Origin: Candidatus Accumulibacter sp. ACC003
Lineage (GTDB): Bacteria > Pseudomonadota > Gammaproteobacteria > Burkholderiales > Rhodocyclaceae
NCBI RefSeq assembly: GCF_907163085.1
Contig: NZ_CAJQTX010000001.1
Coordinates: forward strand, 575,001-639,000
DNA: 64,000 nt
Reading direction: 5' to 3'
A model generated the notes under the pieces. That model was not told the origin of the DNA. It was given only the letters and a program-made list of their open reading frames with translations, and made no database searches. Of the stretch, positions 1 through 7,297 are shown in pieces. The translations under genes were made by a program, and so were the position numbers. Positions within the stretch are counted from its first letter, which is position 1. Every line of letters starts with the position of its first letter.

Positions 1-606
1 CGTGGCGACCGCTTGATCAGCGAGCTGCGAACGCCAGACCGGCTCGATATGCTCGAAAGTAGGCCCGTCAAAGGGTAGCAAAATCCCCTTGATGACGATC
101 GTCGACCATTCAATCGATCGACTCAGGACGTTCTTGACGTGTGCCAGTTCCTCGCCGGGCGCTCCCGAATGGAAGCGTGCGCGAACGTAGGCGATGGCCG
201 TCGGGAGGTTGGCGGTAGGCCAGTAGTGCGTCGATCTGGATGGGTCGAAATGGTCCAGATCGACGATCAGTTGGGCCAGCGTGTTGCCCGGGTGGGTGTC
301 GAGCAGTTGCCGGTACAGCGGCGCGCGCAGTGCGTCCACCAGCTGAAAGGTGGTGGCGCGCGCGTTCTCGTCGACGAGCAGGTCGCTGTCGCGCAGTTGT
401 TGGTTGGCGGCCTTGACGTCGCTGGCGGTGAAGGCCTTGCCGGCGCTGTTCTGCAGGCCGCTCAAGGCGAGCAGGCGGTACACGTCGGTGTTGCTGCGAA
501 AAGTCCACAGCAGCGCGCACGCCAGTGCGACCTTGTGCGTGTTTGGCGGCAGGCCGAGTCGGTCGAGTTGCTCGATGGCGCTGCGGTTCAAGCTGGGTTT
601 ATTCAT
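1..606 (-). CDS. Unrecognised protein, N-terminal part only (runs off left edge)
   Basis: An open frame begins at an ATG (complement of 604-606) and stays open for 202 codons to the window edge, so the C-terminal part is missing. The protein starts MNKPSLNRSAIEQL and is soluble-looking, with no signal peptide or membrane segment. Residues of about 50-95 (AFTASDVKAANQQLRDSDLL, then a basic stretch and FQLVDALRAPLY) read like a winged-helix domain, which is inference from pattern only. No catalytic motif lies in the visible part. The gene could be the start of a large multidomain enzyme such as a helicase, but nothing visible proves this. It is followed upstream by queA on the same strand with a gap of about 110 bases. 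Confidence 0.6.
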   Translation of the reverse strand, partial: MNKPSLNRSAIEQLDRLGLPPNTHKVALACALLWTFRSNTDVYRLLALSGLQNSAGKAFTASDVKAANQQLRDSDLLVDENARATTFQLVDALRAPLYRQLLDTHPGNTLAQLIVDLDHFDPSRSTHYWPTANLPTAIAYVRARFHSGAPGEELAHVKNVLSRSIEWSTIVIKGILLPFDGPTFEHIEPVWRSQLADQAVAT

Positions 607-715
607 TTCTGGGCGTGTGTCGCGAAGTGTCCTTGCTGATCGCAAGAGTTGTTGGCAGGGATCGTTGGCCACGGCGACTGGTGGGGGTGCCAGGCGGGCA
701 AAGCGGGCGCGAGAC

Positions 716-1759
716 TCACCGGCGGGTCAACAGCATGGCGTCGCCGTAGCTGAAGAAGCGGTAACGGCCGGCGATCGCGTGTCGATAGGCGGCGCGGATG
801 CTGTCGACTCCGGCGAAGGCCGAGACGAGCATCAGCAGCGTCGACTTCGGTAGGTGAAAGTTGGTGAGCAGCCGGTCGACGACCTGAAAACGGTAGCCCG
901 GGGTGATGAAGATGTCGGTCTCGGCGGCGCCGGCGGCCAGTGCGCCGTGCTGCGCGGCGGCTTCGAGCGCGCGCAGGCTGGTGGTGCCGACGGCGATGAC
1001 TTTGCCGCCGCGGGCGCGCGTGGCGGCGATGGCGGCGACCGTAGCCGGCGGGATGGCGAAGCGTTCGGCGTGCATGCGGTGGTCGGCGACGTGGTGCACG
1101 CGCACCGGCTGGAAAGTGCCGGCACCGACGTGCAGCGTCAGCCACGCCGCTTCGACGCCGTGTTGCGCGAGCTGCGCAAACAGCGCGTCGTCGAAATGCA
1201 GGCCGGCGGTCGGCGCGGCAACGGCGCCGGGGTGGCGGGCAAAGACCGTCTGGTAGCGTGCTTCATCGTCGGCATTTGCCGGGTGGGTGATGTACGGCGG
1301 CAGCGGCAAGCGGCCATGGGCCTCAATCAAGGACCAGAGGTCACCTGCGCCCGGCTGTTGGCGATCGAGTTCGAGCTCGAAGAATTCGTCGTGCTCACCG
1401 CAGCGGGCGCCGACGACCAGGCTGATCGCGTCTTCGAGGACAATCCGGCTGCCGGGTTTGGGCGACTTGCTGGCGCGGATCTGCGCCTGCGCATGCCGGG
1501 CGTCGACGATGCGCTCGATGAAGACTTCGATCTGGCCGCCGCTTTCCTTGCGGCCGAAAAGCCGCGCCCGGATGACGCGCGTGTCGTTGAAGATTAGCAG
1601 GTCGCCGGCGTCGAGCAGCCCGGGCAGGGCGCCGAAACGGCGATCGTGGAGCGCGTCGTGGTCCACCTGCAGCAGCCGGCTGGCGGTCCGTTCGCCACTC
1701 GGGTGCTGGGCAATCAGTTCGTCGGGAAGGTCGAAGTCGAAGTCGTCGAGGGTCAGCAT
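716..1759 (-). CDS. queA: S-adenosylmethionine:tRNA ribosyltransferase-isomerase QueA
   Basis: QueA transfers and isomerises the ribosyl part of S-adenosylmethionine onto preQ1-modified tRNA to make epoxyqueuosine, in the cytoplasm. The 347-residue length is normal for the family. Family motifs are visible in order: [13 protein letters not shown] near residue 57, [30 protein letters not shown] and [12 protein letters not shown]. The start [12 protein letters not shown] matches the usual N-terminus, although no good Shine-Dalgarno sequence precedes it. tgt, its usual partner, is not next door here; the downstream neighbour is the unrecognised gene at the left edge. Confidence in the function is high. 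Confidence 0.96.
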   Translation of the reverse strand: MLTLDDFDFDLPDELIAQHPSGERTASRLLQVDHDALHDRRFGALPGLLDAGDLLIFNDTRVIRARLFGRKESGGQIEVFIERIVDARHAQAQIRASKSPKPGSRIVLEDAISLVVGARCGEHDEFFELELDRQQPGAGDLWSLIEAHGRLPLPPYITHPANADDEARYQTVFARHPGAVAAPTAGLHFDDALFAQLAQHGVEAAWLTLHVGAGTFQPVRVHHVADHRMHAERFAIPPATVAAIAATRARGGKVIAVGTTSLRALEAAAQHGALAAGAAETDIFITPGYRFQVVDRLLTNFHLPKSTLLMLVSAFAGVDSIRAAYRHAIAGRYRFFSYGDAMLLTRR

Positions 1760-1860
1760 GCAGTGGTTTGCCAGCGAATGGTTGTCGAGCGGCGGCGGCC
1801 GGCACCGCCGATGTTAACCGGAATCAGTTCAATCGGCCGGTTTATGGCCGCTTTTGTAGC

Positions 1861-1889
1861 TTGTCGGCGCTCGGAGAATCAGCGATAAT
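1861..1889 (+). promoter_or_regulatory. Sigma-70 type promoter of tRNA-Leu
   Basis: A -35 box TTGTCG (1861-1866) and a -10 box GATAAT (1884-1889) are separated by 17 bases, upstream of the tRNA. A short hairpin, TGGCTCG pairing with CGAGCCA (1902-1922), sits between the promoter and the tRNA 5' end and ends two bases before it, so it would form in the precursor leader. The assignment is by motif only. Confidence 0.55.
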
Positions 1890-1924
1890 CCGCAGCTCTT
1901 CTGGCTCGGCAACTTCGAGCCAAA

Positions 1925-2011
1925 GCCGAGATGGCGGAATCGGTAGACGCAGCGGACTCAAAATCCGCCGATGGTGACATCGTGGGGGTTCGATTCCCCC
2001 TCTCGGCACCA
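1925..2011 (+). tRNA. tRNA-Leu (anticodon CAA)
   Basis: The acceptor stem GCCGAGA (1925-1931) pairs with TCTCGGC (2001-2007), followed by A and an encoded CCA. The anticodon stem GCGGA/TCCGC encloses the loop CTCAAAA, which gives anticodon CAA, decoding UUG. A long variable arm (CGATGGTGACATCG region) is as expected for a class II leucine tRNA, and the T-loop GTTCGATTC is intact. It is transcribed toward menA, which starts about 115 bases downstream; no clear terminator lies between them. Confidence 0.97.
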
Positions 2012-2125
2012 CCCAATACAGTACTGGCCGGCCAGGGCGCGCATCATAACACCCCTGCGGGCGAGCCGAAGCGGCCGCCGACGACTGCGCGGCCGGTCGA
2101 CCGGCGCGCAGGAGGCCGCTTGGCG

Positions 2126-3028
2126 GTGAACGACTGCGCTACGCCACCATCCGGCTTCGCCGCCTGGTGGCTGGCGATTCGCCCCAAGACGCTGACCGTT
2201 GCCCTGGTCCCGGTAGTCCTTGGCAACGCGCTGGCGTCGGCGCACAGCGGCTCGCTGCACTGGCCGGCGGCGCTGCTTGCCCTGGCGGCGGCCTTGCTGA
2301 TCCAGATTGCCACCAACCTGCACAACGACGTCGCCGATTTCGAGCGTGGCGCCGACGCGCCGGACCGCCTGGGGCCGCCGCGGGCGACGGCCATGGGCTG
2401 GCTGCCGGCCCTTGCCGTGCGGCGCGCGGCCCTGGTCGCTTTCGCGCTGGCCTTCAACTTCGGAATTTATCTGGTCTACCTCGGCGGCTGGCCGATTGTC
2501 GCCATCGGTCTGGCGTCCTTGCTCGCCGGCTGGGCGTACACCGGCGGACCACGGCCGATCGCCTACGCGCCGCTCGGCGAACTGTTTGTCCTGCTGTTCT
2601 TTGGCCTGGCGGCGGTCGGCGGCAGCTACTACCTGCAGACGCTGACGATCAGCCCGGCGGTACTGCTGGCCGGAGCGATGCTGGGGCTGTTCGGCGCGGC
2701 CGTGATCACCGTCAACAACACCCGCGACCTCGACAGCGATCGCCGGGTCGGCAAGCGTACCCTGGCGGTCGTTCTCGGTCGGCGCGCGGCGGCGTGGGTC
2801 TACGCAAGCGAAATATTGCTGCCCTTTGCCCTGCTGCCGTGGCTGGCGGTCCTGGTCGGCGGCGGCGGCTGGCTGGCCTTGCCGCTGCTGGCGCTACCGC
2901 CGGCGCTGTTGCTGCTCAAGCGTTTTCGCGACGCGCTGGCGGGTCCGGTCTTCAACCAACTGCTGGCCAGTACCGCCCGGCTGCAGCTCTTCTTCGGACT
3001 CTTGCTGAGCGTGGCGATCCTCGTTTGA
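2126..3028 (+). CDS. menA: MenA-type prenyltransferase (1,4-dihydroxy-2-naphthoate polyprenyltransferase)
   Basis: This integral membrane UbiA-superfamily enzyme would attach a polyprenyl chain to 1,4-dihydroxy-2-naphthoate in menaquinone synthesis. From the GTG at 2126 the protein has 300 residues and about eight hydrophobic segments. The first Asp-rich motif is NLHNDVADFERGAD (about 64-77) followed by RLGPPRA, and the second is NNTRDLDSDRRVGKRTLAV (about 197-215); both forms are typical of MenA rather than UbiA. The GTG is chosen because AGGAGG lies ten bases upstream. The frame stays open upstream through the tRNA, but a start there is implausible. A TTG at 2120 is an alternative. No other men gene is in the window. 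Confidence 0.85.
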   Translation: MNDCATPPSGFAAWWLAIRPKTLTVALVPVVLGNALASAHSGSLHWPAALLALAAALLIQIATNLHNDVADFERGADAPDRLGPPRATAMGWLPALAVRRAALVAFALAFNFGIYLVYLGGWPIVAIGLASLLAGWAYTGGPRPIAYAPLGELFVLLFFGLAAVGGSYYLQTLTISPAVLLAGAMLGLFGAAVITVNNTRDLDSDRRVGKRTLAVVLGRRAAAWVYASEILLPFALLPWLAVLVGGGGWLALPLLALPPALLLLKRFRDALAGPVFNQLLASTARLQLFFGLLLSVAILV

Positions 3029-3035
3029 GCGCCGC

Positions 3036-3821
3036 TCAGCGCGGGGTATCGACGCCCGGCGACTGGAACCAGGCCAGCTTCTTGTGCAGGCGGACAACGG
3101 TGCCGACGATGATCAGCGCTGGCGACGTGATGCCGGCCGCTGCAACTTTCCCCGGCAGCGTTGCCAGATCGGCGGCCAGCACGCGCTGGCGGCGCGTCGT
3201 GCCATGCTGTACGACCGCCGCCGGGTGGTCTTCGGGCAAGCCGTGGGCGATCATCTGGCGGCAAATCTCGGCGAGCCCACCGACGCCCATGTAGAAGACG
3301 ACGGTCAGCCGCGGCCGCGCCAGCGCCGGCCAGTCGAGATTGATCGTCCCGTCCTTGAGGTGGCCGGTGGCAAAAGCGACCGCTTGCGCGTGCTCGCGAT
3401 GGGTGAGCGGGATACCGGCGTAGGCCGCGCAGCCGGCCGCGGCGGTCACTCCCGGAACGACTTCGAAGGGGATCGCCGACTCGACCAGGGTCTCGATCTC
3501 TTCGCCGCCGCGCCCGAAAATGAAAGGGTCACCGCCCTTCAGGCGGACCACCGTTTTGCCGGCGCGCGCCAACTTCACCAGCAGGCGATTGAGCTGCTCC
3601 TGCGGCACCGAGTGATTGGAGCTTTTCTTGCCGACGTAGATCTTTTCGGCGTCCGCACGCGCCAGATCGAGCACGCCGTCGGCGATCAGATGATCGTAGA
3701 CGATGGCGTCGGCCTGGCCGATCAGCCGCGCCGCGCGCAGGGTCAGGAGGTCGAGGTCTCCTGGACCGCTGCCGACGATGTACACGGTTCCGACTGACGT
3801 GGGGGCGGGCGTTTGACTCAT
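3036..3821 (-). CDS. cobA: Uroporphyrinogen-III C-methyltransferase (SUMT; CobA/NirE type)
   Basis: SUMT methylates uroporphyrinogen III at C2 and C7 to precorrin-2, the branch point to siroheme, cobalamin and heme d1. The 261-residue protein shows the family motifs VGSGPGD near the N-terminus, [32 protein letters not shown] and IPLTHR. There is no CysG dehydrogenase-ferrochelatase domain, so it is the single-function form. The start at 3821 (MSQTPAP) puts the conserved core about ten residues in; ATGs at 3833 and 3857 are alternatives and none has an ideal ribosome site. An FNR-type box lies upstream at 3931-3944. With nirC and nirS in the same window, a heme d1 role (NirE) is plausible but not proven. 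Confidence 0.93.
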   Translation of the reverse strand: MSQTPAPTSVGTVYIVGSGPGDLDLLTLRAARLIGQADAIVYDHLIADGVLDLARADAEKIYVGKKSSNHSVPQEQLNRLLVKLARAGKTVVRLKGGDPFIFGRGGEEIETLVESAIPFEVVPGVTAAAGCAAYAGIPLTHREHAQAVAFATGHLKDGTINLDWPALARPRLTVVFYMGVGGLAEICRQMIAHGLPEDHPAAVVQHGTTRRQRVLAADLATLPGKVAAAGITSPALIIVGTVVRLHKKLAWFQSPGVDTPR

Positions 3822-3930
3822 TCCTGTTTTTTCCATTTTTTGCCGAGGTGCAAGCATAAGCGTCCCGGGCAGGGTAATTCAACTCGAATGCCTCGGGACG
3901 CCACCTTAAACACGCCACGCGCATAAATAT

Positions 3931-3944
3931 TTGATGGAGGTCAA
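3931..3944 (-). promoter_or_regulatory. FNR/Dnr-type box upstream of the SUMT gene
   Basis: On the minus strand the site reads TTGAC-CTCC-ATCAA, one base from the FNR consensus TTGAT-N4-ATCAA. The half-sites are identical to the box before nirS at 19466-19479. Its centre is about 80 bases before the ATG at 3857 and 116 before the one at 3821, which fits activation from -41.5. Because the site is palindromic it could also serve the short plus-strand frame at 4001. Binding is inferred from sequence only. Confidence 0.6.
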
Positions 3945-4000
3945 GGAAAGGGGCGGTGCAGACATGATCTCCGGCACCTCAACCCCGGCAAGGAAGCACG

Positions 4001-4123
4001 ATGAAAGTGCCCACCCTGTTGCTGTCGGCCGCCCTGTGGCCGCGGTTGGTTGTCGCCGCGCGCCCGCTCGCTGCCCTCGCTACAAGTCCGCGCCTTTGGC
4101 GCGTGCCCTTAGCAGGTCGATGA
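4001..4123 (+). other. Short frame resembling a truncated secreted-protein start
   Basis: A 40-codon frame begins MKVPTLLLSAALWPRLVVAA and then continues with low-complexity Arg/Leu/Ala residues to a TGA that lies inside the 3' end of the convergent PEP-synthase regulator gene. It has a ribosome site GGAAG eight to nine bases upstream of the ATG and an FNR-type box centred about 63 bases upstream. The first 20 residues look like a signal peptide (basic residue, hydrophobic core, Ala-Ala). No mature domain follows. It may be the remnant of an anaerobically induced exported protein cut off by a rearrangement, or chance coding in GC-rich DNA. Confidence 0.3.
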
Positions 4124-4901
4124 TCATCGACGACACCTGCTCGATCGAACGATGCGTGACGTCAATGACCGGCCAGGCACGCGCGACGAACAAGCGGCGT
4201 GCGTCTTGCACCTCCTTGCGCAGGGCGCTGAAGTCGTTGTACTGGCTGTCTTCGTTGTCCCATGCCCGCAAGCGCGCCGAGCGCACGCGCGCCAGCCGCG
4301 TCGGGTCGACGGTCAGCCCGACGATCAGCGGTCCCCTGGCTTTCAGCAGCCCCATCGGCGGCTGCGAGAACGGCACCAGTGGGACGTTGGCGGCCTTGAT
4401 GCCGCGTGACGCCAGATACATGCAGGTCGGTGTCTTGGTCGCCCGCGAGACGCCGACAACGATCACGTCGGCGCTATCGAGATCATCGCTGGCGATGCCG
4501 TCGTCGTGGGCCAGGGTATATTTCATGGCTTCGACGCGGCGGTAGTAATCCTCGTCAAAGGCATCGCGCGAACTGTTGTGAAAGTGCACGGCGGCGTCGG
4601 CGTATTCGGCGAGGTGGCTGATCAGCGGTTCGAGGGCGAATTGGTACGGAACCAGCAGACGGCTGCAGCCATCCTCGAGCGCCTGACGCAGGTCGGTGTG
4701 GCTGATGCTGTGCAGGACGTAACCCGGAGACTGCGCGATTTCGCCGAGGATCTCGGGGATCTGGCCGAGGTGGCGGACCATCTTCCACAGCCGCCGCTCG
4801 ACCTGCACGCCTTCGAGCTGGTTCAGCGCGTTGCGTGCGAGCAGCTCGACGAGCTCGCCGGATGCATGCGAGACCAGGTGCAGAACCAGCGTTTTGCTCA
4901 T
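4080..4901 (-). CDS. ppsR: Phosphoenolpyruvate synthase regulatory protein (kinase/pyrophosphorylase, DUF299)
   Basis: Members of this family switch PEP synthase off and on by ADP-dependent phosphorylation and Pi-dependent dephosphorylation of a catalytic-site threonine. The 273-residue protein has the family N-terminus LVLHLVSHASGELVELLARN, the segment YTLAHDDG, and the nucleotide-binding motif GVSRATKTPTCMYLASRG. The start at 4901 is chosen over the upstream ATG at 4937 because GGAAGGGG precedes it at good spacing. ppsA is not in the window. Its 3' end overlaps the short plus-strand frame at 4001-4123. Confidence 0.93.
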   Translation of the reverse strand: MSKTLVLHLVSHASGELVELLARNALNQLEGVQVERRLWKMVRHLGQIPEILGEIAQSPGYVLHSISHTDLRQALEDGCSRLLVPYQFALEPLISHLAEYADAAVHFHNSSRDAFDEDYYRRVEAMKYTLAHDDGIASDDLDSADVIVVGVSRATKTPTCMYLASRGIKAANVPLVPFSQPPMGLLKARGPLIVGLTVDPTRLARVRSARLRAWDNEDSQYNDFSALRKEVQDARRLFVARAWPVIDVTHRSIEQVSSMIIDLLRARAKGADL

Positions 4902-4953
4902 TTTTCCCCTTCCGGTTAAGGTCGCGTCGGTGACCATTTCTACGGCTGCGGAA

Positions 4954-5706
4954 TCAGCGATGGTAGCCGCCGTCGAGGCGCAGCACCGTGCCGTTGATCA
5001 TCACGTTCTTCAGGACGTGCAGAACCAGCATGGCAAATTCGGCCGGGTCGCCGAAGCGGTGTGGGAAGGGGATCTGGTGCGCCAGCCGGGAGTCGAGGTT
5101 CTTTTCCATGGCGAACAGCGTTTGCGTGCCGAACAGGCCGGGGGCAATGCCGACGACGCGGATGCCGAGTGGACCCAGCTCGCGGGCAGCGGGCAGGATC
5201 ATGCTGACGACGCCGCCCTTGGACGCCGAATACGCCGCCTCGCCGCTCTGGCCGTCGTATGCCGCGACCGACGCCGTCGACAGGATGACGCCGCGCTCGC
5301 CGTTGGAACGTGGTTTCAGGCGCGCCATGTCGGCGGCCGCCAGCCGCATCATGTTGAAGGTCGAGATCAGATTGACCTCGACGAGTTGGCGAAAGTCCTC
5401 GAGCGGCAGCGGGCCATTGGCGCCGAGCGTTGGCTCGGAGTGGCCGCGACCGACGCAGTGCACCAGCACGCGCGCCGCGCCGTGCGCATCGCGCGCCGTC
5501 GCCAGGGCATTCTCCGCCGACAGTGAATTGGCCACGTCGCAGGGAATCGCCAGCGCGCCAATCTCGTCGGCGACCTTCTGGACGCCAACGGCGTCGATGT
5601 CGATTAGCGCTACCTTGGCTCCCGCCTCGGCGAGATAACGCGCCGTCTCTGCGCCCAAGCCCGATGCTGCGCCGGTGACCACCGCCGGACACGCCCACAG
5701 ATCCAT
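4954..5706 (-). CDS. Short-chain dehydrogenase/reductase, 3-hydroxyacyl-CoA dehydrogenase-like
   Basis: This is a classical SDR of 250 residues, resembling the 3-hydroxyacyl-CoA dehydrogenase type 2 group. The cofactor loop TGAASGLG is at residues 11-18 and an acidic pair (Asp36, Asp38) suggests NAD preference. The catalytic triad is Ser146, Tyr159 and Lys163 (YSASKGG). The usual NNAG motif is replaced by HCVG at about 83-86. The C-terminal part has the family tail with [11 protein letters not shown] and [17 protein letters not shown] seven to eight bases upstream supports the start. The substrate cannot be told from sequence; fatty-acyl or branched-chain CoA oxidation is most likely. Confidence 0.88.
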   Translation of the reverse strand: MDLWACPAVVTGAASGLGAETARYLAEAGAKVALIDIDAVGVQKVADEIGALAIPCDVANSLSAENALATARDAHGAARVLVHCVGRGHSEPTLGANGPLPLEDFRQLVEVNLISTFNMMRLAAADMARLKPRSNGERGVILSTASVAAYDGQSGEAAYSASKGGVVSMILPAARELGPLGIRVVGIAPGLFGTQTLFAMEKNLDSRLAHQIPFPHRFGDPAEFAMLVLHVLKNVMINGTVLRLDGGYHR

Positions 5707-6114
5707 CTAGTGTCTCCTTGTCATGCCGGCCGCAAGGGCTGGCGGAAGCACGCATTATGGTCGCTGGGTCGGTTACGCGCAAACCGCGCAGCACGTCGCC
5801 GGCGGCGGCGCCGAAGCCATCCGCCGGGTAGATCAATGGCGCCACTCGGCGCTGCCGACGTGTGGCTTCCTGGGGGCAAACCGCGCGGCGAGCTGCGGTG
5901 CGGGCATCCGCCACGGGGATTGCCGCTGCTTGCGCGCGGCGCAAACTTTGGCGCCGGTCGACAGCGCTTCGCTGCGGTACCAGTGCGGCGTGCGTCTTCG
6001 GATAGAATTGACGCCAACCGGCGCGCTGCCGAGACGACTGCATGCCGCTTGGTCAGCGCCAGCTTCCTGGCCAGCGGCTGCCGGTCGCAACCACCAACCG
6101 AGCGAGTTTGCACC
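5707..6114. other. Intergenic region between the SDR gene and nirC; no gene seen
   Basis: This 408-base region separates two divergent genes. No convincing reading frame, hairpin terminator or palindromic FNR box was found. An isolated half-site TTGAC occurs at about 6009-6013, but its partner does not match. It must hold the promoters of both flanking genes, which could not be placed with confidence. Confidence 0.4.
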
Positions 6115-6450
6115 ATGCCTTCTGTTCTTGTCCTGATGCTTCTCCTGGCGTCCCCCCTGGCGCTCGCCGAAGTCGTTCTGCTGCCGGCCGCACCGTCGCC
6201 ACAACGCCAGAAGGAGCTGGTGCACCTCGTTCGCCAGGATTGTGGTTCCTGCCACGGCATGACGCTGCAGGGGGGCCTTGGCCCGGCGCTGACGCCCGCG
6301 GCCTTGCGCGAGAAACCTGCCGAATCGCTGGTCGCGACGATCTACAGCGGGCGTCCCGGTACGCCAATGCCACCCTGGCATCGCTTTCTCAGCGAAGCCG
6401 AGGCGCAGTGGATCGTCGCGCAGTTGCTGGCAGGATTCCCAAGCGAGTAA
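6115..6450 (+). CDS. nirC: Cytochrome c55X (NirC-type monoheme cytochrome c)
   Basis: This small periplasmic monoheme cytochrome of 111 residues belongs to the group encoded with cd1 nitrite reductase and thought to serve heme d1 maturation or electron delivery to NirS. A signal peptide covers residues 1-18 (cleavage after LALA). The heme-binding motif CGSCH is at 43-47, preceded by LVRQD, and Met85 in PGTPMPPW is the likely axial ligand; the spacing matches NirC. The frame is open further upstream, but the signal peptide sets the start. It stands alone: nirS is 13 kb away and no nirF, nirD or nirJ is adjacent. A generic small class I cytochrome is the alternative. Confidence 0.82.
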   Translation: MPSVLVLMLLLASPLALAEVVLLPAAPSPQRQKELVHLVRQDCGSCHGMTLQGGLGPALTPAALREKPAESLVATIYSGRPGTPMPPWHRFLSEAEAQWIVAQLLAGFPSE

Positions 6451-6605
6451 GCCGGGCGGCTCGCATGCGTCATTGCCGGAGCCGCTGCGGCGGCGCGAAG
6501 GCCGGAGCGGCCGCCGCTGCCACGCGCTTAATACCATCGAAGCATGCGAGTGTCCGGGCAAGCCGTTCCCGACGACCGCGAATACCCTCTGAAAGGTAGG
6601 CAAGG

Positions 6606-7142
6606 ATGAACTTTTCCGATGTGCTCAAAGGACTGAATCAGGCCTCGGCCTTCGAACTATTCCGCATGCGGGCGGCGATCAACCGGGTACTCGATCAGCC
6701 GCAGTGGGTAGACGCGATTCGTGCTCGCTTGCGCGTCGGGCAGCGCGTCGAGTACTTCGACACGCAGGCCAACGCGGCCTGCCAGGCCCAGATCCTCGAA
6801 ATGCGCCGTAAGCTGGTGCTGGTGCAGGAATTGGCGACGCAGAAGCGCTGGTTGATTGACTACGCGGCGATCAACCTCGACGGTGCCGATGTCCAGATTC
6901 GCGAACAGGTGCGTCGTGGCCTCGGTCGCAATGAAGTCGCGGTCGGCGAAGTGGTCGGCTTTCTCGACCGTGAGCAGCGCGAACGCAGCGGTGAGGTCAT
7001 CCGGCTCAACGACAAGACGGTGACGCTGCTCTGCGGCGGGCTGCGCTGGCGGGTTCCCTATGCCTTTCTGCACCGGATTGTCGACGGTCGCGCGATCGAC
7101 GGTGAAGTGCTCGAAATCGGCGTTCAGCGTTCGCCGCCTTGA
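6606..7142 (+). CDS. Hypothetical protein with two similar SH3-like halves
   Basis: This 178-residue soluble protein matches no family I can name. Two segments resemble each other: about 43-88 (VGQRVEYFD, then KLVLVQ, then KRWLIDYAAI) and about 115-162 (VGEVVGFLD, then KTVTLL, then RWRVPYAFL). Each shows the pattern V-G-x-x-V, a buried strand, a basic residue then Trp, and a closing Tyr-Ala, as in tandem small beta barrels such as KOW or Tudor folds. The N-terminal 40 residues are helical (FELFRMRAAINRVLD). There is no signal peptide. A nucleic-acid or chromatin-protein contact role is possible but is inference. Base composition is like its neighbours. Confidence 0.75.
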   Translation: MNFSDVLKGLNQASAFELFRMRAAINRVLDQPQWVDAIRARLRVGQRVEYFDTQANAACQAQILEMRRKLVLVQELATQKRWLIDYAAINLDGADVQIREQVRRGLGRNEVAVGEVVGFLDREQRERSGEVIRLNDKTVTLLCGGLRWRVPYAFLHRIVDGRAIDGEVLEIGVQRSPP

Positions 7143-7297
7143 TCGCGTTTTGACGCCGAGTGATCGGCGCAGAGCCGCTGATCGCCGCTCGCCTCGCCGG
7201 TCGAGGTCGTGCCGCCTGAGTTGATCGCTGTCGAAAGACGCGTCGCGCAGGGCGTCGAAGCCGGATCGTGGTGTCGCCCGGAGAAGGTGTCAGGCGA

